Part shown: positions 50,405-59,038 of the stretch, in pieces
How positions within the stretch are numbered: position 1 is the first letter of the stretch
Layout: each line of letters begins with the position of its first letter
Assembly (NCBI RefSeq): GCF_000701345.1
Contig: NZ_JNIJ01000028.1
Coordinates: 1 to 64,000, forward strand
Direction: 5' to 3'
Length of the DNA stretch: 64,000 bases
Source of the DNA: Bradyrhizobium sp. URHD0069
GTDB taxonomy: Bacteria > Pseudomonadota > Alphaproteobacteria > Rhizobiales > Xanthobacteraceae
Position numbers and translations under genes: made by a program
The notes under the pieces: generated by a model
The model's database searches: none
What the model saw: only the letters and a program-made list of their open reading frames with translations
Told to the model about the DNA's origin: nothing

Positions 50405-51208
50405 CTACCCGCCCGAAAAATCCTGCGGCGTGAAGCTCAAGTCGAGCGTTTTCCATTCACCGTATCGGTCCATCGGCAACATCGCGTAGGGCTGACAGCC
50501 CTCAAGTGCACTCATCGCGCTTTGCATGAGGACCGGTCCCTTTGCCGACGCGCTGGCCTCAATCAGGACAGGCTCCGCCGCGAGCCTGCCGTCAGGCGTC
50601 ATGAACACGCGCAGCTTGATCTTGATCTTGTCGGCGGGCGCAATCGACTGGGGCAATTTCGAGCATGTCTTGAGATGACGTCGAAACTCCGTGACGAGAC
50701 TGGATGCAACGTCCGCCGTCTGTGACGCCGGGGCGTCGAAATTGTCACCAGGTCTATCCGGGGGTGGATCTTGGGGTAGACCCAGAATCACGTGATATTT
50801 GACAGTCAGATCGGGCTCCGGAGGGATGAAGGCCGGCGACGGAGACGCCGATGGGGACTGCGGCTGGACGGCAGTTTGTTGTTGAATGGGGCCTGGCATC
50901 GACAGCGCCGCCTGCTGTTGCGGCTGCGCCGCTGCCGGCTGTGGGGCGTCAGGTGCCTGCGAATCCGCGGCTTGCGAAGAAAGTTGGAAGGAGTCCGAAG
51001 GCTGCGCTGTTTTCAGCTCCGGAGGCGGCTCGACCATCTTTGGAGACTGTACGACCTCATCAGGCGAAACAAGATCAACCGTGACCGGCTCGGCCGTCAC
51101 CGAACCAAACGGATGCACCTCGGAGAAGATCAGGACCATCATCAGAACCGACAGATGGCCGATCGCCGATGCCGCGATACCCGAACGTATGAACCGCCGT
51201 GATTCCAC
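50405..51208 (-). CDS. TonB/TolA-like periplasm-spanning protein
   Basis: A 267-residue protein with one N-terminal transmembrane helix (SGIAASAIGHLSVLMMVLIF), a Pro/Gln/Ala-rich linker (60-145), and a C-terminal TonB/TolA-like domain (LKTCSKLPQSIAPADKIKIKLRVFMTPDGRLAAEPVLIEASASAKGPVL, with two Cys). The domain order is that of TonB/TolA energy transducers, but no exbBD or tolQR is adjacent. The start is a GTG at 51208. Confidence 0.78.
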   Translation of the reverse strand: MESRRFIRSGIAASAIGHLSVLMMVLIFSEVHPFGSVTAEPVTVDLVSPDEVVQSPKMVEPPPELKTAQPSDSFQLSSQAADSQAPDAPQPAAAQPQQQAALSMPGPIQQQTAVQPQSPSASPSPAFIPPEPDLTVKYHVILGLPQDPPPDRPGDNFDAPASQTADVASSLVTEFRRHLKTCSKLPQSIAPADKIKIKLRVFMTPDGRLAAEPVLIEASASAKGPVLMQSAMSALEGCQPYAMLPMDRYGEWKTLDLSFTPQDFSGG

Positions 51209-51270
51209 CGTACTCGATCAATGCTTCGGCATTTGTTCCCATCCCTAGCATAGCGGCCCACACACCAGTC

Positions 51271-52089
51271 TCAATCCCATTTCGGCGCAAAGCCGAAATT
51301 GGTCAGTCGGCCTTTGGCGCTCCCCATCTGGGATATCCGGTGCATCTCGTCGTCGGACAGTTCGAAGTCGAAGATATCGATATTTTCCGACAACCGCTCG
51401 ATCTTCGAAGTCCGCGGTATCGCGGAAACATTTTGTTGCACAAGCCAGCGCAGGCAGACCTGGGCTGCGGTCTTGCCGTGGGCCTGCCCGATCTGGACCA
51501 GCGTCTGGTCGCCCTTGATACGACCCTTCGCCACCGGACTATAGGCGACCACGGCCATGCCGTGACGGGCGCATGCTTCCCGTACCTTGGTCTGGTCGAG
51601 ATAGGGATGATATTCGACCTGATCGCACGCCAAAGGCTCCGGACAGGCTGCGACGGCCTCCTCGATCAAGGCCACGGTGAAGTTCGAGACCCCGATGTGT
51701 CTGGCCATGCCGAGCTTCTTGACATGCGCCAGCGCGCCCAGCGTCTCCTGCAACGGTACATGCGGATTGGGCCAATGCAGCAGCAAGAGATCGACTTCGG
51801 AAAGGCGCAGCTTTGCCAGGCTCTCTTTAGAGGAACGCTCGAGATCGTTCGGGGCGAAATGCGTGGTCCAGACTTTGGTGGTCACGAATACATCATTGCG
51901 CCGGACTCCCGAGGCGCGCAGGCCCTCGCCGACCTCGCGCTCGTTCTCGTAGACCTGCGCAGTATCGATGTGGCGATAGCCGAGTTTCAACGCCTGCTCG
52001 ACCAGGCGGGCGCAGGTTCGTCCGCGCAGCTCCCAGGTGCCCAGCCCGATCGCGGGGATTTTTGCGCCGTTGGCCTCAATGAGTTGCAT
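51271..52089 (-). CDS. aldo/keto reductase
   Basis: A 272-residue NADPH-dependent TIM-barrel oxidoreductase. The tetrad is present: Asp and Tyr in HIDTAQVYENE, Lys in VTTKVW and His in LLLLHWPNP; GVSNFTVALIEEA and IPRTSKIERLSENIDIFDFELSDDEM are NADPH-contact segments. It is close to 2,5-diketo-D-gluconate reductase-like AKR5 members; the physiological carbonyl substrate is unknown. The ATG at 52089 is used; a TTG at 52101 lies upstream. Confidence 0.93.
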   Translation of the reverse strand: MQLIEANGAKIPAIGLGTWELRGRTCARLVEQALKLGYRHIDTAQVYENEREVGEGLRASGVRRNDVFVTTKVWTTHFAPNDLERSSKESLAKLRLSEVDLLLLHWPNPHVPLQETLGALAHVKKLGMARHIGVSNFTVALIEEAVAACPEPLACDQVEYHPYLDQTKVREACARHGMAVVAYSPVAKGRIKGDQTLVQIGQAHGKTAAQVCLRWLVQQNVSAIPRTSKIERLSENIDIFDFELSDDEMHRISQMGSAKGRLTNFGFAPKWD

Positions 52090-52201
52090 CCAGCTACTCA
52101 ATCAAATCGAGCCTCATTATGGCCGCGAGCGGCGCATTTGCCAACATTGCCGGGAGGAGTTCCGCGCTCAGATCGGCACTGCGATTAAGCCCTTTCGGAA
52201 A

Positions 52202-52558
52202 TCAAGTCTTGGCCAAAGCGGCAAACACGGTCTCCGGAGCACGGGCAATTACAGCGAGAAGCGCCCTCGCTGGCCCGCGCGGCATACGTTTGCCCTGCTC
52301 CCAGTTTCTGATGGTCTCAACCGGCACGCCTAACCGGGCGGCGAATTCCTGCTGCGTCAGCCGCGCGCGCCGGCGAAGGTCGCGCACCGCCGGAGGGGTC
52401 ACCATGTCCGGCGCGACCGATGTCATCGCAGGTGCGGCAGACGCGATCTTAGGCGCGACAGAGGTGGGCGCCGCAAGAGGCATCGTCGGCGCGAGCGGGA
52501 ACTCTCGCCCATCGCGCAGTTCGACGATCCGTCCGTCCGCTTTCAGCCGCAAGCGCAT
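52202..52558 (-). CDS. XRE-family helix-turn-helix protein
   Basis: A 118-residue DNA-binding protein. The N-terminal 20 residues (MRLRLKADGRIVELRDGREF) are followed by an Ala/Pro/Val/Thr linker with repeated SVAP and AAP units (about 24-52), then a Cro/C1 helix-turn-helix RLTQQEFAARLGVPVETIRNWEQGKRMPRGPARALL. The linker is longer than in relatives I recall and may be a recent expansion. It is similar to HigA-type antitoxins, but no toxin gene is next to it. Confidence 0.85.
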   Translation of the reverse strand: MRLRLKADGRIVELRDGREFPLAPTMPLAAPTSVAPKIASAAPAMTSVAPDMVTPPAVRDLRRRARLTQQEFAARLGVPVETIRNWEQGKRMPRGPARALLAVIARAPETVFAALAKT

Positions 52559-52632
52559 GCTCTACCCCATATCAGGATAGTCCGCGATGCGCGTTAAGGC
52601 CGGATTAACGATACGTTCGCCGCGTATCGGAT

Positions 52633-54054
52633 CTAGGTCAGACCGAACCATAGGCTTGCGATCCCGAGAAAGGAAAAGAACCCGACGACGTCGGTGATCG
52701 TCGTGACGAAGGTACCCGACGCCACCGCCGGATCGGCCCGCACCCGCTCCAGCACCATCGGAATCAGGATGCCGCCAAGTGCGCCGGCAACGAGATTGCA
52801 AATGATCGCAAGTCCGATCACGAGGCCAAGCCCGGGGATCTTGAACCAGGCCACCGCGGCAATGGCGGTGATAACAGCAAAAGCCAGGCCGTTGACGAGG
52901 CCAACCAGCGCCTCGCGCATCACCACACGAAACGCATTGTTCGGCCCGAGTTCGCGGGTGGCCAATGCGCGCACCGCCACAGTCATGGTCTGGGTCGCGG
53001 CGTTGCCGCCCTGGCTGGCAACGATCGGCGCCAGCACCGCCAGCGCCACCATCTTTTCCAGTTGCTCCTCGAACAGGCCCAGTACCGAGGACGCCAGAAA
53101 GGCGGTGGCAAGGTTGACCAACAGCCAATTGAAGCGGCCCCGGGCGATGGTCCAGACATTGTCGGAAAGTTCTTCATCGCTGGTGACGCCGCCCAGCGCC
53201 CTCAAGTCCTCGTCCGCCTCTTCCTCGATCACGTCGACCACGTCGTCGATGGTAATGACGCCGACCAGCCGGTTGACGGTGTCGACGACGGGAGCCGCGA
53301 CCAGATTGTACTTGCCGAACAGCCGGGCCACCTCTTCCTGGTCGTCCATGACCGAGACGCGACGGCGGTCCTCATCGATCAGATCGGCCAGCTGCACGGG
53401 CCTGCGCGAGCGCAGCAGCGCGTCCAGCGATATCGCACCCTGCCAGTGCTGCGCGTTATCGACTGCGTAGATCTCATAAAATCGATCCGGCAGGTCGGGC
53501 GTGTCGCGCATGTAGTCGATCACCTGCCCCACGGTCCAGTCTGGCGGCACCGCAATGAATTCGGTCTGCATCCGCCGGCCAGCGGAATTTTCCGGATAAA
53601 GCAGGCTGCGCTCGAGCGCGACCCGCTCCAAGGGCGGAAGCTTTTCGAGAATCTCGACCTTGTCGTGTTCGTCAAGGCTTTCAAGCAATTCGACGGCGTC
53701 ATCGGATTCCAGTTCGCGAACGCCTTCCGCGACCGTCTCCGGTTCGAGTTCTTCGAGAATTTCCTCGCGGACGGCGTCGTCGACTTCATTGAGCGCCGAA
53801 AAGTCGAAATCCGCGCCCGTCAGCTCCACGAGCCTGACGCGGTCGTCGGGTTCGAGCGCCGCGATCAGGTCGCCGAGATCGGCCTCATGCAGTTCCGCGA
53901 CGACAGCACGCAGCAATGGCGCATCGGCGGCATGGATGGCGCGCGCGATTTCCTCGATAAATTCGTGGCGGATTTCGCCATCTTTGTCGCGCATCGGGAG
54001 ACGGTCGAGAACCGATGCATCGGCGGGTTGGACAACGTCCACATTTTCGGCCAT
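52633..54054 (-). CDS. mgtE: magnesium transporter MgtE
   Basis: MgtE is a Mg2+ channel gated by cytosolic Mg2+. The 473-residue protein has the N-domain (helical repeats, RVRLVELTGADFD; ESDDAVELLESLDEHDKVEILEKL), two CBS domains (LAAPVVDTVNRLVGVITIDDVVDVIEEEADED) and five C-terminal helices with LAPIVASQGGNAATQTMTV, the pore signature. The ATG at 54054 has GAGGCGTGGC before it; a TTG at 54069 is weaker. It is divergent from the deacetylase genes. Confidence 0.96.
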   Translation of the reverse strand: MAENVDVVQPADASVLDRLPMRDKDGEIRHEFIEEIARAIHAADAPLLRAVVAELHEADLGDLIAALEPDDRVRLVELTGADFDFSALNEVDDAVREEILEELEPETVAEGVRELESDDAVELLESLDEHDKVEILEKLPPLERVALERSLLYPENSAGRRMQTEFIAVPPDWTVGQVIDYMRDTPDLPDRFYEIYAVDNAQHWQGAISLDALLRSRRPVQLADLIDEDRRRVSVMDDQEEVARLFGKYNLVAAPVVDTVNRLVGVITIDDVVDVIEEEADEDLRALGGVTSDEELSDNVWTIARGRFNWLLVNLATAFLASSVLGLFEEQLEKMVALAVLAPIVASQGGNAATQTMTVAVRALATRELGPNNAFRVVMREALVGLVNGLAFAVITAIAAVAWFKIPGLGLVIGLAIICNLVAGALGGILIPMVLERVRADPAVASGTFVTTITDVVGFFSFLGIASLWFGLT

Positions 54055-54175
54055 GCCACGCCTCGCCAATTTGACGGATTTGCTGAATTCGTCTGAGTGT
54101 CGCTTCAGGCATTACCCAATGCGCAACACCTGGCGCAATGATAAATATGCGGCGGCAGAAAGGGCTCGGAAGTTC

Positions 54176-54955
54176 ATGAACGTGCTGAGGGCTATCCTTG
54201 TTGCCTCGATGGCGTGGAGCGTGGCGGCGCAGGCGGCGGAATGTCCGCGCAAGGGATCGCTCGGCACCTCGCGCATTCTGAGCGTCGATGCCGCCACCAC
54301 GCCGCGGGTGGGCCTAATGAGCTTCCCGCAGACCTTGCCACTTGAAGACCATGAGGTCGTGCTGACGTTCGACGACGGCCCATGGCCGCCGACAACACCG
54401 CGGGTGCTGGCGGCCCTGGCCCGGGAATGCGTCCGGGCGACCTTCTTCCTGATCGGCAAGCCCGCGTCGGAACACCCCGAGCTGGTGCGAAGGATCGCGG
54501 CCGAGGGCCACTCCATCGGGCATCACACCTGGCTGCACCGCAGCCTGAAGCAAATCCCGGCAAGCGAGACCCGTGAGGAAATCGATCGCGGCATCGCCGC
54601 CGACGAGATGGCGCTTCACGGTGTCGCGACCACTACCCCAAGCACGCCGTTCTTTCGTTTTCCGGGCCTTGAGACGACGCCGGCGACGCTTGATCTATTA
54701 CAGTCGCGCCGCATCGTCGTGTTCGGGACCGACCTTTGGGCCAACGACTGGATTCCGATGACGCCAAGCCAGCAATTGAAGCTGATCACCGATCGGCTGA
54801 GAATCGCCCGCAAAGGCATCATTCTATTCCACGACCCCCAAGCGCAAACCGCGGCCATGTTGCCGGCTTTTTTGCGCTATCTCCGGGACAATCACTATCG
54901 CGTGGTCCATGTGGTGCCAGCGGCGGTCGCGACCCATGTTAATGGCGCGCCTTGA
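54176..54955 (+). CDS. polysaccharide deacetylase, exported (paralogue 1)
   Basis: A 259-residue CE4-type deacetylase. A signal peptide (LRAILVASMAWSVAAQA) precedes VVLTFDDGPWPP (metal-binding Asp pair), HSIGHHTWLHRSL (HxxxH) and FFRFPGLE, with ILFHD near the end. The ATG at 54176 gives a clean signal peptide; the frame stays open far upstream without family content. A second, longer paralogue starts 94 bases downstream and shares its N-terminal part (LGTSR..VD, TLPL.DHEVVLTFDDGP). Confidence 0.92.
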   Translation: MNVLRAILVASMAWSVAAQAAECPRKGSLGTSRILSVDAATTPRVGLMSFPQTLPLEDHEVVLTFDDGPWPPTTPRVLAALARECVRATFFLIGKPASEHPELVRRIAAEGHSIGHHTWLHRSLKQIPASETREEIDRGIAADEMALHGVATTTPSTPFFRFPGLETTPATLDLLQSRRIVVFGTDLWANDWIPMTPSQQLKLITDRLRIARKGIILFHDPQAQTAAMLPAFLRYLRDNHYRVVHVVPAAVATHVNGAP

Positions 54956-55049
54956 TCCCGAGTCATGGTGTGAAAGTCGAGAGTTAAGACGGCGTTCATG
55001 ACACCGTATGTAGCTATCTGCGAGTAGACGGGAATGCAGACGGTGTTTC

Positions 55050-56348
55050 ATGATCGGTAGCGTGTTGGTTGGCGTTCGTACGCGGCAATGGGTCGCCTTA
55101 TGTTTGGAGCTACTCGCCCTCATCACCGCACAAACAGCATTGGCCGCCGATTGTCCTGGCCATCCCGACGCGCTCGGCACCTCGCGAACCCTGGTGGTCG
55201 ACCCAAAGCAGCATCCCCGCATCGGCACCATGCAATACGCCGAAACGTTGCCGCTCAGAGATCATGAGGTGGTGCTGACGTTCGATGACGGGCCGCTGCC
55301 GCACTACAGCAATCAAGTTTTGGACGTTCTCGCCTCGCAATGCGTGAAGGCGACCTTCTTTATCGTCGGCCGCATGGCCCAGGCCTATCCGGAAGGCGTC
55401 CGCAAGCTCCGCGAAGCCGGCCATAGCATCGGCACCCATACCCAGAATCATCCGCTGGGTATGAACCGCATGTCGATCGAGGGCGCCAGGCAGGAGATCG
55501 ATGAGGGGATGGCGTCGGTGAAATCCGCGCTTGGCGATGGCACCGGGCTTGCCCCGTTCTTTCGCATCCCGGGTCTGTCGCGTACCGACGCTGTCGAGGA
55601 TTATGTGGCGTCACAGGGCATTCAAACCTGGAGCGCCGATTTTCCGGCTGACGACTGGCGGCATATTTCATCCGCGCGTGTCTATGACATCGCGATGAAG
55701 CGGCTCGAGGACAAGGGAAGAGGCATTCTGCTGCTGCACGACATCCAGGCGCGAACGGTCGCCGCCTTGCCGAATATCCTGCATGAGCTGAAGGCGCGCG
55801 GGTACCGCATCGTCCACGTGGTGCCGGCGACATCCGAGCAGCCGGCGACGCCGACGGAGCCGCAGCAATGGCAATTGCATCCGCCGTCGGAAACCGTGGC
55901 GATTACGCATTGGCCAAAAATTCCGAATTTCGTGTTTGCCGGGGCCAAAATGCTCCCCGCCCCCGCGCTGTCGGATTTGGACTGGCGCGACGGACAGGCG
56001 ATGACGCTTGCGGAAGCATCGGATCATGGCAGACGGCTTACGCGCGGCGTTCCGTTGCCGCGCCAAGCGCCTTGGCCCAGGCACTTGCCGCTCGCGCTGG
56101 ACAGCACCGCAATTGCGCTGCCCGTCCCGGCGCAGAGCATTTTCGAGATCCGGGAAGGCCCGCACGCGGCCTCACCGGCCGTCGCTGCTGCCTCGCATCG
56201 TACAGAACGAACCGTTCCGACCGAGTTTGAGACCGATGGCGTCACAAGGCTGATTTCGGCCGGTGCCGGCGATTCCCAGCGCACCATCCCCGGAAGCCCG
56301 CCGGTTGTAGAGCAGACCTTGCAGCGCGTACCGCTCGGAGTGCGCTAA
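55050..56348 (+). CDS. polysaccharide deacetylase, exported (paralogue 2) with C-terminal extension
   Basis: A 432-residue CE4 deacetylase; signal peptide (VALCLELLALITAQTALA), VVLTFDDGPLPHYS, HSIGTHTQNHPLG and FFRIPGLSRTD are in the same order as paralogue 1, with ILLLHDIQARTVAALP. Beyond the catalytic domain lies an extra roughly 160-residue Pro/Ala-rich tail without a recognised domain. A tandem duplication is likely. The target glycan (peptidoglycan, exopolysaccharide or a beta-glycan) is unknown. Confidence 0.92.
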   Translation: MIGSVLVGVRTRQWVALCLELLALITAQTALAADCPGHPDALGTSRTLVVDPKQHPRIGTMQYAETLPLRDHEVVLTFDDGPLPHYSNQVLDVLASQCVKATFFIVGRMAQAYPEGVRKLREAGHSIGTHTQNHPLGMNRMSIEGARQEIDEGMASVKSALGDGTGLAPFFRIPGLSRTDAVEDYVASQGIQTWSADFPADDWRHISSARVYDIAMKRLEDKGRGILLLHDIQARTVAALPNILHELKARGYRIVHVVPATSEQPATPTEPQQWQLHPPSETVAITHWPKIPNFVFAGAKMLPAPALSDLDWRDGQAMTLAEASDHGRRLTRGVPLPRQAPWPRHLPLALDSTAIALPVPAQSIFEIREGPHAASPAVAAASHRTERTVPTEFETDGVTRLISAGAGDSQRTIPGSPPVVEQTLQRVPLGVR

Positions 56349-56389
56349 CACCTTCGATCCAGACCAGGTTAGAAAGAAGCGCCTGAGGC

Positions 56390-56764
56390 TCAATTCGTGA
56401 CGATCTTCGAAATGCACAAAAGCATGATCAAAGCCAGAAACAGCAGGTCGATATAAGACTTCATCTCGCCGGCATGACGCAATTCGCCGACATCGCTGAC
56501 GATTTGCCTGCGCGTGGTCGATGCCGCAGGACCCTCGCCGGTGAGCCCTGCGAGACGCCGCGCCTCAAGCTCGAGCCGCTCGATGCGCTGGAAGAAATAA
56601 AACGAACGCAGCGCCGATGCCGCGCGCATCGAGGCGTAGAGCAATACGAGGATCGCGACGATCGCGCGTTGCTGATATTTCTCGAGGAAGTTCAGGCTGT
56701 AATAGACCAGCGCCAGGAAAATAAAATTGGAGAGGGACCGATAGGCATAGCTCAGGAATTTCAT
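56390..56764 (-). CDS. small membrane protein, unknown function
   Basis: A 124-residue protein with two N-terminal helices (LSNFIFLALVYYSLNFL; RAIVAILVLLYASMRA), a charged coiled part (RIERLELEARRLAGL) and a C-terminal helix (YIDLLFLALIMLLCISKI). AGGAACGCACGC precedes the ATG at 56764, which sets the start. I do not recognise the family. It is convergent with the deacetylase genes. Confidence 0.72.
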   Translation of the reverse strand: MKFLSYAYRSLSNFIFLALVYYSLNFLEKYQQRAIVAILVLLYASMRAASALRSFYFFQRIERLELEARRLAGLTGEGPAASTTRRQIVSDVGELRHAGEMKSYIDLLFLALIMLLCISKIVTN

Positions 56765-57167
56765 GCGTGCGTTCCTATCGATGGTCGCCTGGCAGTATGA
56801 ACCTGGTTTGCGGGATTTCCGCCGGCAGGCTGGAAATTCCGGACTAAAGCCACATCCGCCAATGTACGCCAATGTCGTTAAGGCGAGCCAAACGGGCGCC
56901 GTTCGCATCGCTACGCGCGGTATTGCGGGCGTAGCGCACTCACATCGTCCCGGCTCTTGGCCGGCATGCCCCCCATTGCACAATCTTCTTGGCGTGCTCG
57001 GAAAATGTCGAATAACCTTTACAAATCAAAGTGTTACACCAAAAATGCGACGTTTCAGTTGCGATTTCCTGCTTTTAACGGGGCGGTCGGACTTCGTGCC
57101 CCGACCAGCGACGGCATCATGCGAATTGCGATGGGCAAATGAGCTGCCGTTAGGCCCAAGATTCGGC
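56765..57167. other. gene-free spacer
   Basis: About 400 bases between a membrane-protein gene and a small ORF, both on the minus strand. It contains GCGAGCCAAACGGGCGCC, loosely like the core of the repeat at 21959-22077, but no credible coding frame or RNA gene. Confidence 0.4.
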
Positions 57168-57368
57168 TCAGCTCTTTGGTGAGACGGCTTGCTCTCCATC
57201 CATCGCGCGGTCCAGGGAGTCGATCAGCGCCTGAATCTCGATGAATTTGTTGCGGGCGCGCTCAGCCTTGTCGCGATCAAAGGGGGCAGCCAGCACCTTC
57301 ACATGCGTGTCCCTGTCCTCGATCATGCGCTCACGGGCTTTCTTCAGCATTTCGAGTCGCTCGCTCAT
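57168..57368 (-). CDS. small helical protein, unknown function
   Basis: A 66-residue, highly charged, probably all-helical protein (ERLEMLKKARERMIEDRDTHVKVLAAPFDRDKAERARNKFIEIQALIDSLDRAM). A consensus AAAGGAGACAAA precedes its ATG, so it is almost certainly translated. I cannot assign a family. A second small gene, also with a strong ribosome site, lies 45 bases upstream. Confidence 0.72.
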   Translation of the reverse strand: MSERLEMLKKARERMIEDRDTHVKVLAAPFDRDKAERARNKFIEIQALIDSLDRAMDGEQAVSPKS

Positions 57369-57413
57369 TTTGTCTCCTTTGCTTTCATAGCCGGTCGCTG
57401 CACGTCCAGGATG

Positions 57414-57656
57414 TTAATCGAACGCCGAAGGAAACTGGCCGTTGCGGAAGATCACCGTCGGCTCGTCATCATAATCGCCCATCTCTGGATCTCCCGTGGA
57501 CGAGAAGGCGACGACACCGAGTTTGTTCAACGCCAAGCGTTCTGCCGTTCGGACAGCGCCGGTTGCCGTTTTGCAGGCGATCGGCGCATCGGCCTTCAGG
57601 TTTCCGCCTTTGCCGGCGTTGAATGACTGAACGAAATAGCTTGTTTCGCGGGTCAT
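57414..57656 (-). CDS. small protein, unknown function
   Basis: An 80-residue protein: MTRETSYFVQSFNAGKGGNL, then PIACKTATGAVRTAERLALNKLGVVAFSSTGDPEMGDYDDEPTVIFRNGQFPSAF. The middle resembles a small fold used by rhizobial hypothetical proteins. AAGGAGACCAT precedes the ATG. It lies just downstream of the GH130 gene (37 bases), so it may be the tail of that operon. Confidence 0.72.
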   Translation of the reverse strand: MTRETSYFVQSFNAGKGGNLKADAPIACKTATGAVRTAERLALNKLGVVAFSSTGDPEMGDYDDEPTVIFRNGQFPSAFD

Positions 57657-57693
57657 ATGGTCTCCTTGAAGGGACGGTATGTCGCGCTTTGCT

Positions 57694-59004
57694 TTACCGG
57701 GATAGGTAGCTTTTCATCGCTTGCATCAGCGCCGAAATCTTGATTGTCGCGAAATTGGAGAACGTGTCCGACACCGCGTACGGCAAAATGATCTGGTCGT
57801 CGTGCCTTATCGCCCCGCAGGTATAGACGACGTTGGGGACGTAGCCTTCGCGCTCGGATGGTTCAGGCCCCAATAAGGGCTCGCGCGAGCGAGCCAGCAC
57901 CTTCGAGGGGTCACTCTTGTCCAGCAGCGCCGCGCCGATCGAATATTTGCGGACCGGGCCGACACCATGCGTCAGCAGCAGCCAGCCTTCGTCGAGCTCG
58001 ATCGGCGACCCGCAATTGCCGATCTGCACGAACTCCCAGGGAAACTCCGGTTTCAGAATGGCCTGACCGCCCTCCCATGTGTTGAGGTCGTCCGAATAGA
58101 TCAGATAGAGGTTTTCGTTGTCCTGCCGCGCGATCATGGCGTATTTCCCGCCGATCTTGCGCGGAAACAGCGCCATGCCTTTGTTGCGTGCCGCGGCACC
58201 TTTCAACGGCGCCATCCGGAACGATATGAAATCGTCGGTCTCGATCAATTCGGAACGGATCGCCCGCCCGCTATAGGCGGTATAGGTCGCGTAATAGGTT
58301 TTCCGCTCGCCATCGCGAAATTCGACAAAGCGCGCATCCTCAATGCCGTTCGATTGGGATTCGGTGACGGGAAAGATGACACGCTCGCTTAAGTCTTCAT
58401 CGGGCTTGAAAACCAGCTCGACACGGTCGCCGTCCGGAGTGGATACGCGATGGCAAATCCGGGGGCTCGAGGCCAGCCGAACCGTCGGATCAACGGCCAG
58501 GCTGCCGTCGGCTGCGATGGTGCCGGAGCGAAACGTCAGTGACGACACATGCCCTTCGCCGATCGCACGCAGACTGAGAATGAAGCGCAGGCCACCTTTC
58601 GGGGCATCCGATTGGTCGGGGTGCGGCACGATGCTGGGATTGAACAACGCGGAGGCTTCGAACGAATATTCGTTGAGAAAATAGGCGCCTATCAGCTGGC
58701 GCTGGATCTTCGAAAAGGCTCCATGCGTTGCGAAAGCTTCCTCCATTTCGCCGGCGCGGGCCTCGAACGTCTCCAGCAGGTTGCGATGCCGGCCTTGAAA
58801 ATTCTCCAGCACCTCAGCCAGTTGATCAGCAGCGGCTTTGGAATCAAGCGCGAGAACGCGATCGACGATATGGTTGGCGCGTGTCTTGTCGGTCGGATTG
58901 AGATCGCGCGGTTCCGTCGCCGGCTTGAACGGGCGCACAATCACCCGCGCGGGATCGGGACGCAGATAAAGCGCCTGCCTGTTCAGGAAGGTGGCTTGTG
59001 ACAT
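57694..59004 (-). CDS. GH130 family beta-mannoside phosphorylase/hydrolase
   Basis: A 436-residue five-bladed beta-propeller of glycoside hydrolase family 130. Members phosphorolyse beta-1,2- or beta-1,4-mannosides or hydrolyse beta-1,2-mannosides. Features include NGIEDARFVEFRDG (catalytic acid Asp region), KGMALFPRKIGGKYAMIARQDNENLYL, NCGSPIELDEGWLLLTHGVGPVRKYSIGAALLD and EGYVPNVVYTCGA. Before the propeller are about 110 residues of helical extension. GAGGACACC precedes the ATG. It follows the GT4-fusion gene by 34 bases; the operon context favours action on an intracellular mannoside. Confidence 0.88.
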   Translation of the reverse strand: MSQATFLNRQALYLRPDPARVIVRPFKPATEPRDLNPTDKTRANHIVDRVLALDSKAAADQLAEVLENFQGRHRNLLETFEARAGEMEEAFATHGAFSKIQRQLIGAYFLNEYSFEASALFNPSIVPHPDQSDAPKGGLRFILSLRAIGEGHVSSLTFRSGTIAADGSLAVDPTVRLASSPRICHRVSTPDGDRVELVFKPDEDLSERVIFPVTESQSNGIEDARFVEFRDGERKTYYATYTAYSGRAIRSELIETDDFISFRMAPLKGAAARNKGMALFPRKIGGKYAMIARQDNENLYLIYSDDLNTWEGGQAILKPEFPWEFVQIGNCGSPIELDEGWLLLTHGVGPVRKYSIGAALLDKSDPSKVLARSREPLLGPEPSEREGYVPNVVYTCGAIRHDDQIILPYAVSDTFSNFATIKISALMQAMKSYLSR

Positions 59005-59038
59005 GGTGTCCTCGACTCGCGGGAGGTGAAGGTGAAAT

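Noticed and set aside
53660..54175. In-frame upstream extension of the first polysaccharide deacetylase
   Set aside because: Ser/Arg-rich shadow of mgtE; the signal peptide directly after the ATG at 54176 marks the true N-terminus.
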